Source: Isoetes taiwanensis
Taxonomy: Eukaryota > Streptophyta > Lycopodiopsida > Isoetales > Isoetaceae
Assembly: GCA_021234155.1 (NCBI GenBank)
Contig: JAJEKV010000001.1
Coordinates: forward strand, 25,407,189 to 25,471,188
DNA: 64,000 nt
Direction of reading: 5' to 3'
Numbering within the stretch: position 1 is the stretch's first letter; the number at the start of each line of letters is the position of its first letter. Positions 37,093 through 48,561 of the stretch are shown one piece after another. A model generated the notes under the pieces. It was given only the letters and a program-made list of their open reading frames with translations, did no database searches and was not told where the DNA came from. Made by a program: the position numbers and the translations under genes.

Positions 37093-37585
37093 GGCAAAGG
37101 GGAACTTGGCCGGCAAGAGGAAGAATGCAGGAACAAAGAAGGGGAAAAGCACGAATTCCTCATAAAAAATCCAATATAAGGAAGTATCTAAGTTCTCATC
37201 CTTAGCAATCCATGGGCTTAAAAAGGGTTCAAATTTACGCTTTGTTCCACCCAAACCGAATCTAAAATGCTATTTGCAGAAACCAATCCGAGATAACCAT
37301 AAGAATCATACCGGTTTTGCCAGGTAGACGCCAGACCGAGAAGTATTAGTGCATGGAATTAGGTCTGAGGTTTCTGCATTGCATGGCTGCGCAACCCTAA
37401 AACGGATTTTAGGATTATTAGACAAACCCGACCACCATACTTTCTGCAAAAAATTATTATTTTTTGAAAAGACCCCATTAGTAACTAAGAAGAGTCACCA
37501 ACAAAACTTAAAGCAGTTAAAGTTTAAGTCAAATGTTATGCAAGTTAGAACAAGTGTTTAAAATCATGAGCTTCTTTTGATCATT

Positions 37586-37620
<35 letters not shown>

Positions 37621-38369
37621 CACACTCCACAGAGAATACCGAAGTCACGCATCACCCCTGGACTTGCACATCACCAACAAAAAAATCAATAGAGCAAAAC
37701 CCTCGAAAAGCGAGGGGCTGGTCACGCGTGTCATGCGACAAAAAATAATATTTACACCTCGAAAAAGTGAGAGGCTAGTCACGCATGCCACACAACAAAA
37801 AACAACATTTACAATCATATCCACATTAAGGGAGGGTGGGTGGGAATCAAGGGAACTGCTGAGAGAGGAGAAAACGCCGACGAGAAGTCGAAGAACCTGC
37901 AAGAAAGAGCGATCCCCAAACGAACCAGAGCCCCAGAAAATGCATGCATGCATGGGAGAGATGCATGCTCGCCCATTCGAGAATACCGATCCAATGGCTC
38001 GGATCGATGGTATTATAGAAGTCAAATCAATCGCACTGACTTGTTAATGACCCATAACAATTCTTGTTATTACATAGAAGTGGCGTAGAACAATTGTGTC
38101 AATATGTATAGGTGCACACCGCCTCAAAATTGAAACAGACAGATGGAGTCGAGAGGAACGTGAAAATAGGATTTGCCAAGTGGCAGCCAAAGAAGATGAA
38201 TGACAAAGTCTTCAAATTTGCCTAGTCTTTGCGACTATTCAAGCAAGATAAATTGACCTAAGTACAATTTAATCAACCATTACACTTGCTCTTGCGGATG
38301 CCTGAAGTAATGTCCACCATTCATCCTGGAGGGTCTTGACAAGCAAGATCCTTCATCCTGCCTATATTA

Positions 38370-39320
38370 TTGCAATTTGAGCTTTATCAACAGTTTATAT
38401 ATCAAAAAGGACTCTACATCTTAATTGCACTAGCTGCTGCAATGTTTGTGCATCCCAGGAAAATAGTGGAATATGTCAAGCAAATACGAACACTTTTGAA
38501 AATGTTAACAACTTGTGGAGGTGAATGGCATAAACTACAATGTAACACGGGTGAATGTGATGAATGTGGAGTGAAGAAGATAGACACATGTCCAAAAGAG
38601 AAAGATAGAACATTAGGATATCGAATGATAACTATAAATATATGTCAACGAGCCTTCCAATGAAAGTACATCTAGAAAGCTTAGATTAGTTGATCGTAAT
38701 GGAAAAGCATTTGTTTTATTAAGAAACATAAAAAAAAATCAACTTTCTAAGTTTACAAAGTATAGTTTTACCGTATATTGATAGAGAAAACAACTTAAAA
38801 GATGTATTGAGGAACTCTTGAATAATAGTGTGTTGTTTGTTATTGACTTTCAGCCACATTGAAGCTAAGGACAGGAGTGCAATCAAAGCACTAGAATCCT
38901 TATCAGATTACTATTTTTGATCTTTAATTTAAAGACAAAAACAAAAGGCAAGCTACAAAAAATGAAAAGCGCATTTCTATGTTCCGGATGACATGAAATA
39001 TGACAATCAGTTTGTACAATATGTCTTTAAATTACAATTGGAGTGGCATAAGAATAATGGAGGTAGACACGTAAACATTCATTATGTGTGGTCACATAGT
39101 TGTGTATCTCAATTCAAATCTTCATGGATATGGTATGATTCTATAGATACCATGTTGAAAACAAAATTTGGTATAGAATTTTTACAGATCCTAACCATGG
39201 AAAATGCGCATACATGATGGAGACGCCGGTATATCAAAGTTGTGGCTTGAGATCGAGCAGAAAAATAATAATGGCTTGATAATATCAAAGTTTCACCGTA
39301 GGAAAGAGATGTCATGAGGA
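38370..39320 (+). pseudogene. Degenerate transposase, gamma copy
   Basis: Same ordered fragments as 23529-24478, with the same D-to-H change in the WSDGC-type block, so the damage predates the duplication. Confidence 0.65.
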
Positions 39321-40765
39321 GGATAATATAAGCAATACGATACCTTGATATCTCAAATGTTTTATTTTGTGCGTGGAATAATTCTCATTAGAGATTATGA
39401 TTTTATTCTCAATTCTCAATAGAGATTTATGATTTTCTCCTGTTTCCAAATTCTCGATTAATGTAATTGCACATAGTGTTCATGAAATGTACTTTATCAC
39501 AACGTTCGTTACGTTGTTACATAGCATCAGAAATCTTGCAGTCATGTGCTATTATACTTTTTAGATGTAAATCTATTGACATCTACATGTACATCTAGTT
39601 GCATTTATATATACTTGACTAGTAGGTTTACATTCGTCTATATTTAAATGTACTTGAGGAAATGAAGCCAAACAATTTACATCTACGTACCTCTATTGTA
39701 CATTAAAAACAACAATTGAATAGTTGGATGTACATCATATGTACATCGCAATATAGGTTTGTTAAGGGCCTATCTCGTCTCACCCCCTTAATCATACATT
39801 CACATACAAATCCACAGTTATAGTCACGTGATGACAAATTAAGACAGCAATGCTTACCAGGTTGTTAATACATCCATACAATTCATCCAATTCAGGCTCA
39901 TCAAGGTCTTCTATTTTCATTGAACTCAATATCCTTATACAATAAAAGAAGAGTAAGCTGTAAATCTCCATTGCATAAATTGTCGTAAATCACAAACTGG
40001 AGAATTTACGTTGTCTTTGTGCTTGACAATATCAGAAGACTTTATCATGAATAATTGTTACGTATACAAAAGCAAAAGCAGAATGTAATTTAAACTTCTT
40101 ATAAATTGCCGTGGATCACGAACTGGGTGCTTGTTATTAGTGAAACAATTTACTCTGTATATAAACTATATAAACTGTAGTCGCTAGAACAATTTATCAA
40201 TTTACTCTGGATATAAGCTTTGCAAGAAGAAGCAAGAATGTATTTATAACTTGCTCAAACCTCAAGAATAGACATGGTTTGTTGGAAGAGTCAATTTCTT
40301 GAAACAAGGCTGCCGTGGAGTATGATGGCGAATTTATCTGTTATTGCCGGAGGACCCAGAAGTAAACAAAGATCACAAATTCCATGAAGAACTGTTTATC
40401 GTTTATAAAATAGTTTCTACAGAATAATGGCTTTTTGCAAAACGTATACCATAACAAGAATACATGTTACCCTAAATCGATGCTCTGTTTTTTTGCTGGT
40501 GAATGTTGTGTCTGTACTAAAGGCTCTATCCACAAACAAGAATGGCTTGTTTCAATCTTCTGGATGAATCACCAGAGCAAGCGGCCGAACAGATCCATAT
40601 CGGATATGTAAGGTAGGCCGATCGAGTATGGAAGCGGATTGATGTTAGGGCACTTCCGGGTATCTCTGATAGAAATCCGACCCCAACAGAATCGTGCCCT
40701 CTGGCTTTATACAAGGCACCCAGACACAGGTCGCGACCCTTCAGATCGCGACCTTTAGTTCTTTT

Positions 40766-40791
40766 TAATAATAATAATAATAATAATAATA

Positions 40792-40830
<39 letters not shown>
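40766..40830. repeat. (AAT)n/(ATT)n inverted microsatellite, second copy
   Basis: As at 25930-26001, slightly shorter. Confidence 0.9.
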
Positions 40831-41069
40831 TAACTTTTCAAAAATAACTTTAACTATATTCAAAATTACAAAGGATGTTGTCATATTTCAAAGGTATGTT
40901 CTAAGTTCATATTCTCACAACTCATATGCCACAACAATGAGATAACTTTTTTTTTTCCACTTGTAGCAATTTACTTCGTACCTCGCCGAGTGCGTTTACC
41001 AGTGCGCTTGAAGCGACTGTCATAAGGACCTTCGTCATGGTTGTCATTTTCTATTTTGTCATGAAGCAA

Positions 41070-41417
41070 ATCCTCCCTATTGCCATCATTATTCCCCCCG
41101 TGTTGTGTGGAGCGTATGCTCTACACATATTTGGTGGTCCTCCTGTTGTTTGCTTGAAGATGGCACAGTGACAAGTTGGAAATGTTTGTCTCTGTAATGC
41201 TTGTTATAGATAGCTATGTTTGCTTTCGTCCAGCTATGGGCAGATTCGTATCATAATATGCTTTAGAGGCATAAATCAAGAAACCTTTGGATGTCATGTC
41301 TTCGAACACTTGTATATAACGGGTTGGTAGGTGGCTGAGCTTGAGAAATATTGCTGTATTCATAAACGTCCTATGGCGACTTTTGTGACGCTTCCCGAAT
41401 CCATACGATGCTCCCAT
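41070..41417 (-). pseudogene. Unrecognised ORF at the gamma/unique border
   Basis: On the minus strand 41214-41417 is open (FMNTAIFLKLSHLPTRYIQV... ending YDTNLPIAGRKQT). With one frame change it continues as IAIYNKHYRDKHFQLV and on to HTTRGE before a stop at about 41070. Composition looks coding. Only the last part lies inside the duplicated block; in alpha the same ORF is cut off at 26346. No domain was recognised; it may belong to the M-block transposon or to the host. Confidence 0.4.
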
Positions 41418-42582
41418 CGTATAAATACGGGAAATTCCCCTCCCATGGCGAATCCATCACCACGGAAAGGCCCTCCATCTGACTCGGACCACTTGTGATG
41501 GCCAAGTGTCCGGGTGAAGGACACGGAGGTGTCATTCGTCCCACGCCTTCTATGGGAATCCTATATAGCAGAAGCGTACATACATATTAGCACCTAGCAA
41601 CAATACTAATAAATAACATACCACCACGAAGGGTGGCCCATCATCATCAACACAACTAACAATAGAATACCAACATAACAAAGGAAATGCACCATAAATA
41701 AGGGCTCTACCCGAGGCTCAGACTCCATGGGGTCGACTGACGGTCAGGGCCTCAAGATAACAGCAGACAGAGGTAAACATGGCGTTGGCTGGCATACGGC
41801 AATGGCTATGGTAGTCCACTCCATCCGCCCCTCCTGTGCACATTTTGCAGATAGGTTGAATCATGCTATGACGTGCTTGTAGCCATCCGGAGATGCAATC
41901 CGAAGGGACTACTCCGGGTTACATCTCCCCGGTCCGATGAGGCAGGTCAGAGAGGCGTCTCCTCCTCGAGCATGATGGATCCTTGGGTGTACTAGAGAAC
42001 ACGTGCCCCCTCAATGACCCCCGCATCCGTACCCGACTTACTCCCCTAAATCCAAAGGCTGGCTCACCAGCCCGTTCGAGTCAAGGGCGTCCATATAGGC
42101 ACGTTTCCTGCGACCCAGGGAGTGCCAGACCCATACCCGACCCACAAACAGTGACCGGCTATAAGCCTAGCACACTATAGGAGTCCTGTAGCCGCGCTAG
42201 GCAAGAGCCCACCCCCGATTCACCATCATACTCGTTATTTGGTGCTGAACCACATCATAGTATCCTCAGCCAGGTTGGCTCTTGTGCATAGGCCGCATTT
42301 ACTGGGTTTTAAGGGTTCTATCTAGGAACATCTCTACTTCTAGATGGCCTTTAGGTCTCTACACACCTTTTACCCATACAACACAGGAGGAACAGAAAGA
42401 AAGCTATCCTTATATCCATCCATCCATAGCTTCGAATAGAACATAAAATAGAGATTAACCATACATCTATTCATACAAGGGTTAACCCTAGCTACCTTCT
42501 GAGCATACAAGGGTTAGTCCTATGAATATCTAGGAATCCAAGCTATCTACGTACTAACCGGGATCATTGCTAGATCTACTAT
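41418..42582. other. Unique GC-richer stretch, possible LINE 5' region
   Basis: No coding frame recognised. A TATAAATA box lies at 41420-41427 on the plus strand. The stretch may contain the start of the LINE's 5' UTR, but no boundary could be placed. Confidence 0.35.
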
Positions 42583-42647
42583 CCCCCTTCTACCGAAAAC
42601 CTGTTTCCTAGTAGAACATAGAGGTTACAGGTTTTCGTAGAAGGGGG
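42583..42647 (+). promoter_or_regulatory. Large hairpin ending at the LINE ORF1 start codon
   Basis: Left arm 42583-42604 and right arm 42627-42647 pair over 21 bp with a single bulged C, around a 22-nt loop. The right arm ends at the base before the ORF1 ATG (42648), so the start codon sits at the foot of the stem. Confidence 0.85.
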
Positions 42648-43333
42648 ATGCCCCCAAAAGCGAAGAAAGGGTATGAAGCCGAGTACAATGGGGACTCGGC
42701 AAATCTGTTGGCAGTTATGGTTGAATTGAAGCAGGAAATTTTAAACCTTAGATCAGAGGTAGAAGGAATCCGGGGGGCTTTAGATGAATTGGTGGCCCAG
42801 AACACCAATTTAAACTTACAAAAACCTTCTACAGATTTTAAGGCACAGATTGCATCTCTGGAGAACAAGCTTGCATCTTTGGTGGCAGAAACCACTAAAG
42901 AACAAATGAAAGTACACCATGCCGAGGTATCATCAGAGCAAATAGATCAAGAAGTCATGGCAAAAAATCTGACGATATCTGGCTTACATGAATCTGAAGG
43001 TGAAGATCTAACAGATACTATGAGAAGATTTTTCTCAGAAACCATGCATCTACATGATCCTCTTCATGTGTCTGCACGCAGATTGGGAAAACCCGGTTCA
43101 TATACCCGCCCAATATTAGTGAGATTCCAGACAAAAGAAGCGAGAGACCGTGTATTACACAACCGGAACGTCCTTAAGGGAGAGAAGATTTGGTTGGATC
43201 GAGATCTTACACCAGGGCAATTGGAAATCAGAAAGCTAGAATGGAGCAAAGTATAAGAAGCAAGAGAAAGAGGACTGGTTGCATACCTTGATCAAACTGG
43301 TAAGGAAATAATCAACAACAGAAAACATAAATA
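42648..43333 (+). pseudogene. LINE ORF1 protein (coiled coil plus RRM-like), one premature stop
   Basis: Residues 20-95 form a coiled-coil-like heptad region (LLAVMVELKQEILNLRSEVE). Residues 105-190 resemble the RNA-binding part of L1-type ORF1 proteins: NLTISGLHESEGEDL, then SARRLGKPGSYTRPILVRF, then LKGEKIWLDRDLTPGQ. The frame stops at 43254-43256 (TAA) but continues open as EARERGLVAYLDQTGKEI to a second stop near 43333, so the first is probably a nonsense mutation. The family's role is trimeric RNA binding in the retrotransposition particle. It ends just before the ORF2 start. Confidence 0.8.
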
Positions 43334-43346
43334 GGATGCAGGGGCT

Positions 43347-46300
43347 TTGAGAGTCAGTCTATGGAATGCACATGGACTAACCCAAGCCAAGCTAAATGCA
43401 ACAGCTGAAACATGGAAACATCAAGATCTTTTATGTATCACCGAAACATGGATACATCAGTGTCATCTTCCCCCAGACATGAACGGTTTTGTTCTTCTGG
43501 ATCAAGTCTGGAATGAGAAAACAATGGGAGCAGGGCGGGGGTTTGGAGGCATTGCCATCTACAGAAGAGCTAGCACTTCATATGAATTCCAGGTATTAAA
43601 AAAAGACCTCAACAATCAATATATATGGATCCGCATGTATGGGATTTGGGGGCAACTGTTTCTGACAACATGCTATTTTGCACCAGAGAATTCACATATA
43701 TACAACAGGCATGATCTGGATAGGGAAAATCCATTTGTAAATCTATGCTCTGACATCTTAGAATACGCACCACAGGGTGAAGTATTTGTAGCAGGAGATT
43801 TCAATGGGCGCACGGGCAGCCAACAAGCAAAGGCTTTTGATGATCTGGCAAATGTTTATCTGGATGAATTGGAAGACACCACATACAATAGAAGATCAGC
43901 AGATCTGATTTCTAATGAGATGGGTCAGAGGTTACTTGATACAATCCGCCAATTGAAAATCATAAATGGAATCAGCCCGTTCCAAGACTCTGGTAAGTTC
44001 ACATATCAGAATCATGCAGGAGCTAGTATCATTGACTATCTTTTAGCCAGAAATAAAGGCAGCATTGTAGACTTTTCTGTTGGTGAGCATCTTCCTAAAT
44101 CGGATCATGCTCCTCTGCATCTAGTGCTTAAAGCACATGAAAAATCTGAACAAAAAGCACCCCATTTCCATCCAAGGCTGAAAGTGGATTACAGACATCA
44201 CATGGCGTACCAAAACCATGTAGAAGAGCTGCTTGCTGGAGCTTTATTTTCGGGAGACCTAGAAACTGATGCAAGGAATTTTCAAGAGCTAGTATTCACT
44301 GCAGCAACAAAGGCTTTTGGTCTTACAAGAAAACATGTTAGAGGTAAACCATGCAATTTGTGGTGGGACCTGGAATGCCAAGAGGCCAGGAATAGCTTAC
44401 AACAGAATTGCATCTGTAAACCCAAGTGGTACAGGAGTCTCATCAGGAACAAAAAGCGGGCTTTTTATGCTCAAAGGCAATCAGAACTATTGGAGCAGCT
44501 AAGTAGACATCCCAAAAGTTTCTAGAACACCTTAAAAGGTAATTTAGCTCAACCAGTATTGGAAAATGAGGCACTTATTGATCTAGTCAGATCCCTTTAT
44601 GAAATAGAGGGTGCAAATAGCATGCCGAAACTGGCTCCAAATAAGGGTCTTTTCACTATAGCAGAGGTGCAAGAATGTCTAGCAAAAACAACAAACAACA
44701 AAGCGCATGATGCAGATGGTCTCTGTGTAGAGCTCTTTAAATGGAGTGGAGACAATACTCTGAAAATTCTGACAGATCTCTTAAATAAGAGTCTCATTCA
44801 AGGGCTGCCATCCAGTTGGAGGATCAACCGGGTACATCCCATTCATAAGGGAGGAGACAAGACACATGCAGGTAATTACAGAACCATTCTCATAGGAAGC
44901 GTGTTCTCTAAATTACTAGGCAGCCTTCTTGAAAGTAAATTGAGCTCATGGGCTGAACATGAGAAGGTTCGCTCACCATATCAGGCTGGTTTCATAAATC
45001 AGCATAGTATTTTGGATCATGTACTCACGCTTAGAACACTGATAGAAAAAGCAAAGGCTCCCAATGCTTCACTGTTTTTAGCATTCATTGATTTCACGAA
45101 GGCATTTGATATGGTCCAACGAAATGAGCTTGGAGATAGGCTGGCCCGAATTGGCGTCCCACAGGAACTTAGAGGGGCGGTCTCACAGCTGTATACAGAG
45201 GTACTAATCAGAGTATTATGGGATGTGGATACGGAGATAAGAAGCACCATTGGGGTTCGCCAAGGCTGCCCTCTATCTCCAACCTTGTTTGGAATCTTCA
45301 TAGACGAGCTTGATGACTGGTTGAGAGCCAGATCACTCGTAGGAACCAAGCTGGGCGCATATGTAGTGCAGCTTCTCTTATATGCGGATGATGTGGTCTT
45401 GATTGCAAACAAGAGGACACCCTTACAGGAACATCTAAACAATCTGGAGCTATTTTGTGAGGAAAAACAGATGAAGATAAATCTCTCAAAGTCCAAAATT
45501 ATGGTATTTGGCACCCAAGATAGACCAGTATTCACATATATGGGGCAGATTTTGGAGACCGTTGAGTCCTATAAATACTTGGAAATTGATATATCTTCTA
45601 ACTATAGCTGGAAAAATTGCATAAACAGGAGAGCCTCTGGAGGAAAAGCCGCCTTATACAGCATGTTGGCGAAGTGTAGCAAAGCTTCTCTTACTGATTG
45701 AAGCTTGAAGAAAATTTTATTTAAATCCCTGGTCCAAACTATAGTGTTGTATGGTGTCCCCATCTGGGGAACAGGTATCTCATCTAGGATGTGGAGACAA
45801 ATCGAAGCAGTACAAAAGCTATTCTTGAAAGAAGAACTAGGAATCAGATCACAGATCCCAAATGCTATAATGTTGGCAGAAGTAGGAATGTTTCCACTTG
45901 AACTTGAAGGATTATACCAGGCAATCAATTTCTATAATAGGGTCATGGCACAAGACACTAGATGGCTATCCCGTCAAGCAATGGTAACATCAGATTGGTA
46001 TAGAGGCCTGCAGGTGTGGGCAATCAGATGGGGCGTTGACAGTACATGGCCGCTTGAAAAACAAGAGGTCCGGGCCATGATCGAAAAGGCAGCAGTGGAT
46101 AAGCTATGGGCTATTCCGGGGAAAAGGATGTTGGAATATCAGACAAATGTTAACCATATGATCATATATGAGAGCCAGTTATATCTGAAGGCGAATATAT
46201 CTAAGATACAAATGAGATTTATTGCCAGGTACATGACAGGGTCACACAGGCTGGAAATTGAAATTGGCAGATGGGCAAAAATTCCAGTGGAAGATCGTGC

Positions 46301-46496
46301 ATGTAAATTGTGCAGAGCAGGACAGGTTGAAGATGAGTGCCATGTTTTCTTAGTATGCTCTGAATATGCACATATTAGACAAAACTTTGGGATACAGGCA
46401 ATAGACGTTTATTCTTTGTTACTGTTACCACTAATGGCATTAGGTCCTTATATAAGGGCGGTGGATGCACACCATGCCTTGATGCTAAAATTGTAA
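43347..46496 (+). pseudogene. LINE ORF2: APE endonuclease, reverse transcriptase, Cys/His tail
   Basis: One frame runs from 43347 to 46496 with only two stops, TAG at 44523-44525 and TGA at 45699-45701. The endonuclease motifs are SLWNAHGL, ITETWIH, GGIAIY, GDFNGRTG, IDYLLA and SDHAPL, all expected catalytic residues present. RT motifs are FIDFTKAFDMV, GVRQGCPLSPTLF and LLYADDVVLI with the YADD intact, then the thumb. The C-terminal tail carries CKLCRAGQVEDECHVFLVC, a CCHC-like knuckle (about 46300-46360). The APE-RT order and ORF1 type place it among APE-bearing non-LTR elements; the clade is not certain. Few mutations suggest a fairly young copy. It cannot encode an intact ORF2 unless the stops are sequence errors. 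Confidence 0.93.
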
Positions 46497-46800
46497 ACAG
46501 TTGTTCATGTGCTCCATGTCCTCTCGAGGCCCAAGTGAGCAATAGACATAATAATAACTAGTTATGGTGCTCGGCGTTGCCAGGCTTCTGCAAATGTGGA
46601 TTGCAGAATGTTTTTGCATTAGTAGGTTTTAGAATAGTGTCATAAGGATGCCATGAGCGAATTGGTATGCAAAGATCTGGCACCCGATGGAATTCCAATC
46701 TCGAATCTTGCAAGGATCTACTTCTTTTCTATACATGAAACCTCATTCGAGATATGAACTTGATGTAGCAGAACTAAGTAGGAAAAGGGAGGATAGGGGT
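46497..46800 (+). other. LINE 3' UTR, end not placed
   Basis: GC-richer than the following AT-rich DNA and without ORF. No clear A-tail or target duplication was found, so the 3' border is approximate. Confidence 0.45.
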
Positions 46801-48424
46801 ACCTAAAATGATTGAACTACTTAACTATTTAACAACATTTTAACAGCCATTTAACTAAAGAAGGAAATTGGAAGTCATGACATGATTAAAAGCTTATAAT
46901 ATGGTCATGATAGTTTTGTGTATTATAAAAAATGGCTTAATCAATCAAGTGGTTTTGGGCCATTTGCAATTCAATTAGAAGTTGAAGTTTGAACATAATA
47001 ATTGCTTACAATATATGTTTTAGAACCTGTTTGTGTGACTATGAAAGAACAAAAGCACCAATTCTTGAAATGTTCGAAGCAATAGTTGGTAATTGTGTTG
47101 AGAGGGATGGTAGATGTTAAGGTCGATGACAAACATGTTGTAAGAACGGAAATAAATAAGCTTGATGGACAATATTATTTCTTGTTGGTAAGCAAGAGTG
47201 CTAGTTTTGTTGTATAAGCTTAATAAAGTGGCAAAACAATTTGATTCCCAAATAACAGGAGTTTCACAAATCGTTATATTTTTTAGGACATTGTATTCCA
47301 AGAGACTTTACTACAAATAACATACTCATACTTTACTTCAAATAACAACATACAAAATTCACACCCCCATGTCGGATAATGCTTGCAAGACCCGTGAAAC
47401 AAAGGAACACATGCTTTTTACCATACATTTCTCTTGCTTCTAAGAGCTATAGAGCATGTCATGGCCAGATTATGATATTAGAAATCAATGATAAAAAATC
47501 TAGACAAAAGAATGCAATGGCTGTGCACAGGTGCTCTATAGTTGAGAAAATGCAAACTCGTGCATGAAATACTTGGAGACCTACCATATAGTCAATGGCC
47601 TATATGTGCCAAGCTACAGTTATAGACTCCTACATAGATTTACAATTAGCATATACAGGGAGCACATAAGATATAGTTGCCTGCAAATGCTTAAAGCGTA
47701 AGCACAATTAGCATAACATGTAACAACCAAACTCAAGGATGACCAACTCAGCATAAATGCAGGGCAGGCATAAAACAATTAGCAAATAAAATATTGTTGA
47801 ACGTTGAGATATTTTTGGAATGAAGGCTAAAAATTTTGAAAATGCAACAATAAACTCCAGAACATACCCGCTTAGGGGTCAGTTTAATCAAGTGGATAAC
47901 ATAGACATAGAAATAGATATGGTTATAACTTATCTTGAAGTTGTTACTTCACACTCCTTTGTTTCCTTTTACCTAGCAGCCATATATCAAGGAGCAGATT
48001 GTATAAGAACTCGTATTGAATATGCTGTGAATGGAATAACTGAGATCTTCCTTGAACCACCACTTCAAGATAAAGATATAGAGGGAAGCTCATCCCTTGT
48101 GACTGCGCTGATGCCAAGCAAATGAATCAAAATTAGCATAGAAATCTAGCATAGAACCCTCTTCTATAGCAAGTAATCGAGATTTAAATTTAGGTATTGA
48201 AGAGTCTTTGACCTCATCTTGGAATCTGCATTCTAGAAACAACCAAGTTTCTGAGCACTGCAACTTCTTGCAACAAAGTTGTTTTGTTCAGTCTTGCTGT
48301 TTCCATGAAAATATTTGTGGCAAATTAAACTCCTGTCTGCATTATATTCAGATATATTGTTATATAGTAAATTGAGCAAAAAAGCAAAAGCAAACGCAAA
48401 CATAGAGGCTGATTCTATCCCAAA
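46801..48424. other. AT-rich stretch, no gene supported
   Basis: An open frame of 101 codons at 47820-48125 (plus) and one of 93 codons at 47020-47301 (minus) are present. Neither shows a motif or clear coding composition. Confidence 0.5.
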
Positions 48425-48561
48425 TATGGCTTTTGCAAGCTCCAAATTAACTTCTGCATTAATATCATAAATCCATGAGCATTTGGTCCATATGCATCCC
48501 TATCTCAAAGGGCAATACATGATCCCCAAGTAAGAAACTATAGAAGCATAGAAAATAATAA
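48425..48561. repeat. Dispersed direct repeat, intact copy
   Basis: Shares TGGCTTTTGCAAGCTYCAAA through AGAAGCATAGAAAATAATAAG with 49720-49841, about 85% identical by eye. This copy continues into GGCAAAATCC. Confidence 0.85.

Larger units (their letters stand above)
29129..41176 (-). repeat. 12-kb block, copy gamma (modules D, C, E, M)
   Basis: Near-identical to 14295-26346. Block M continues past the duplication end here into an open frame, whereas alpha is cut. Gamma is therefore the more complete copy. Confidence 0.93.
37590..41176 (+). mobile_element. Block M with dead transposase, gamma copy
   Basis: Repeats 22765-26346, with a 29-nt instead of 17-nt A-tract at its start. Confidence 0.55.

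Noticed and set aside
14295-41176. The 12-kb repeats as LTRs of a giant element
   Set aside because: No TG...CA ends, primer site or polypurine tract, and they carry exon-like modules themselves.
41930-41975. Hammerhead-like CCGATGAGGC
   Set aside because: The core CTGATGAG...GAAA is not complete and no flanking stems form.
44597-45535. Minus-strand ORFs within the LINE RT
   Set aside because: Shadows of the ORF2 frame, which carries all the motifs.
47020-47301. 93-codon minus-strand ORF in AT-rich DNA
   Set aside because: Composition matches random AT-rich sequence; no support from repeats or splice sites.
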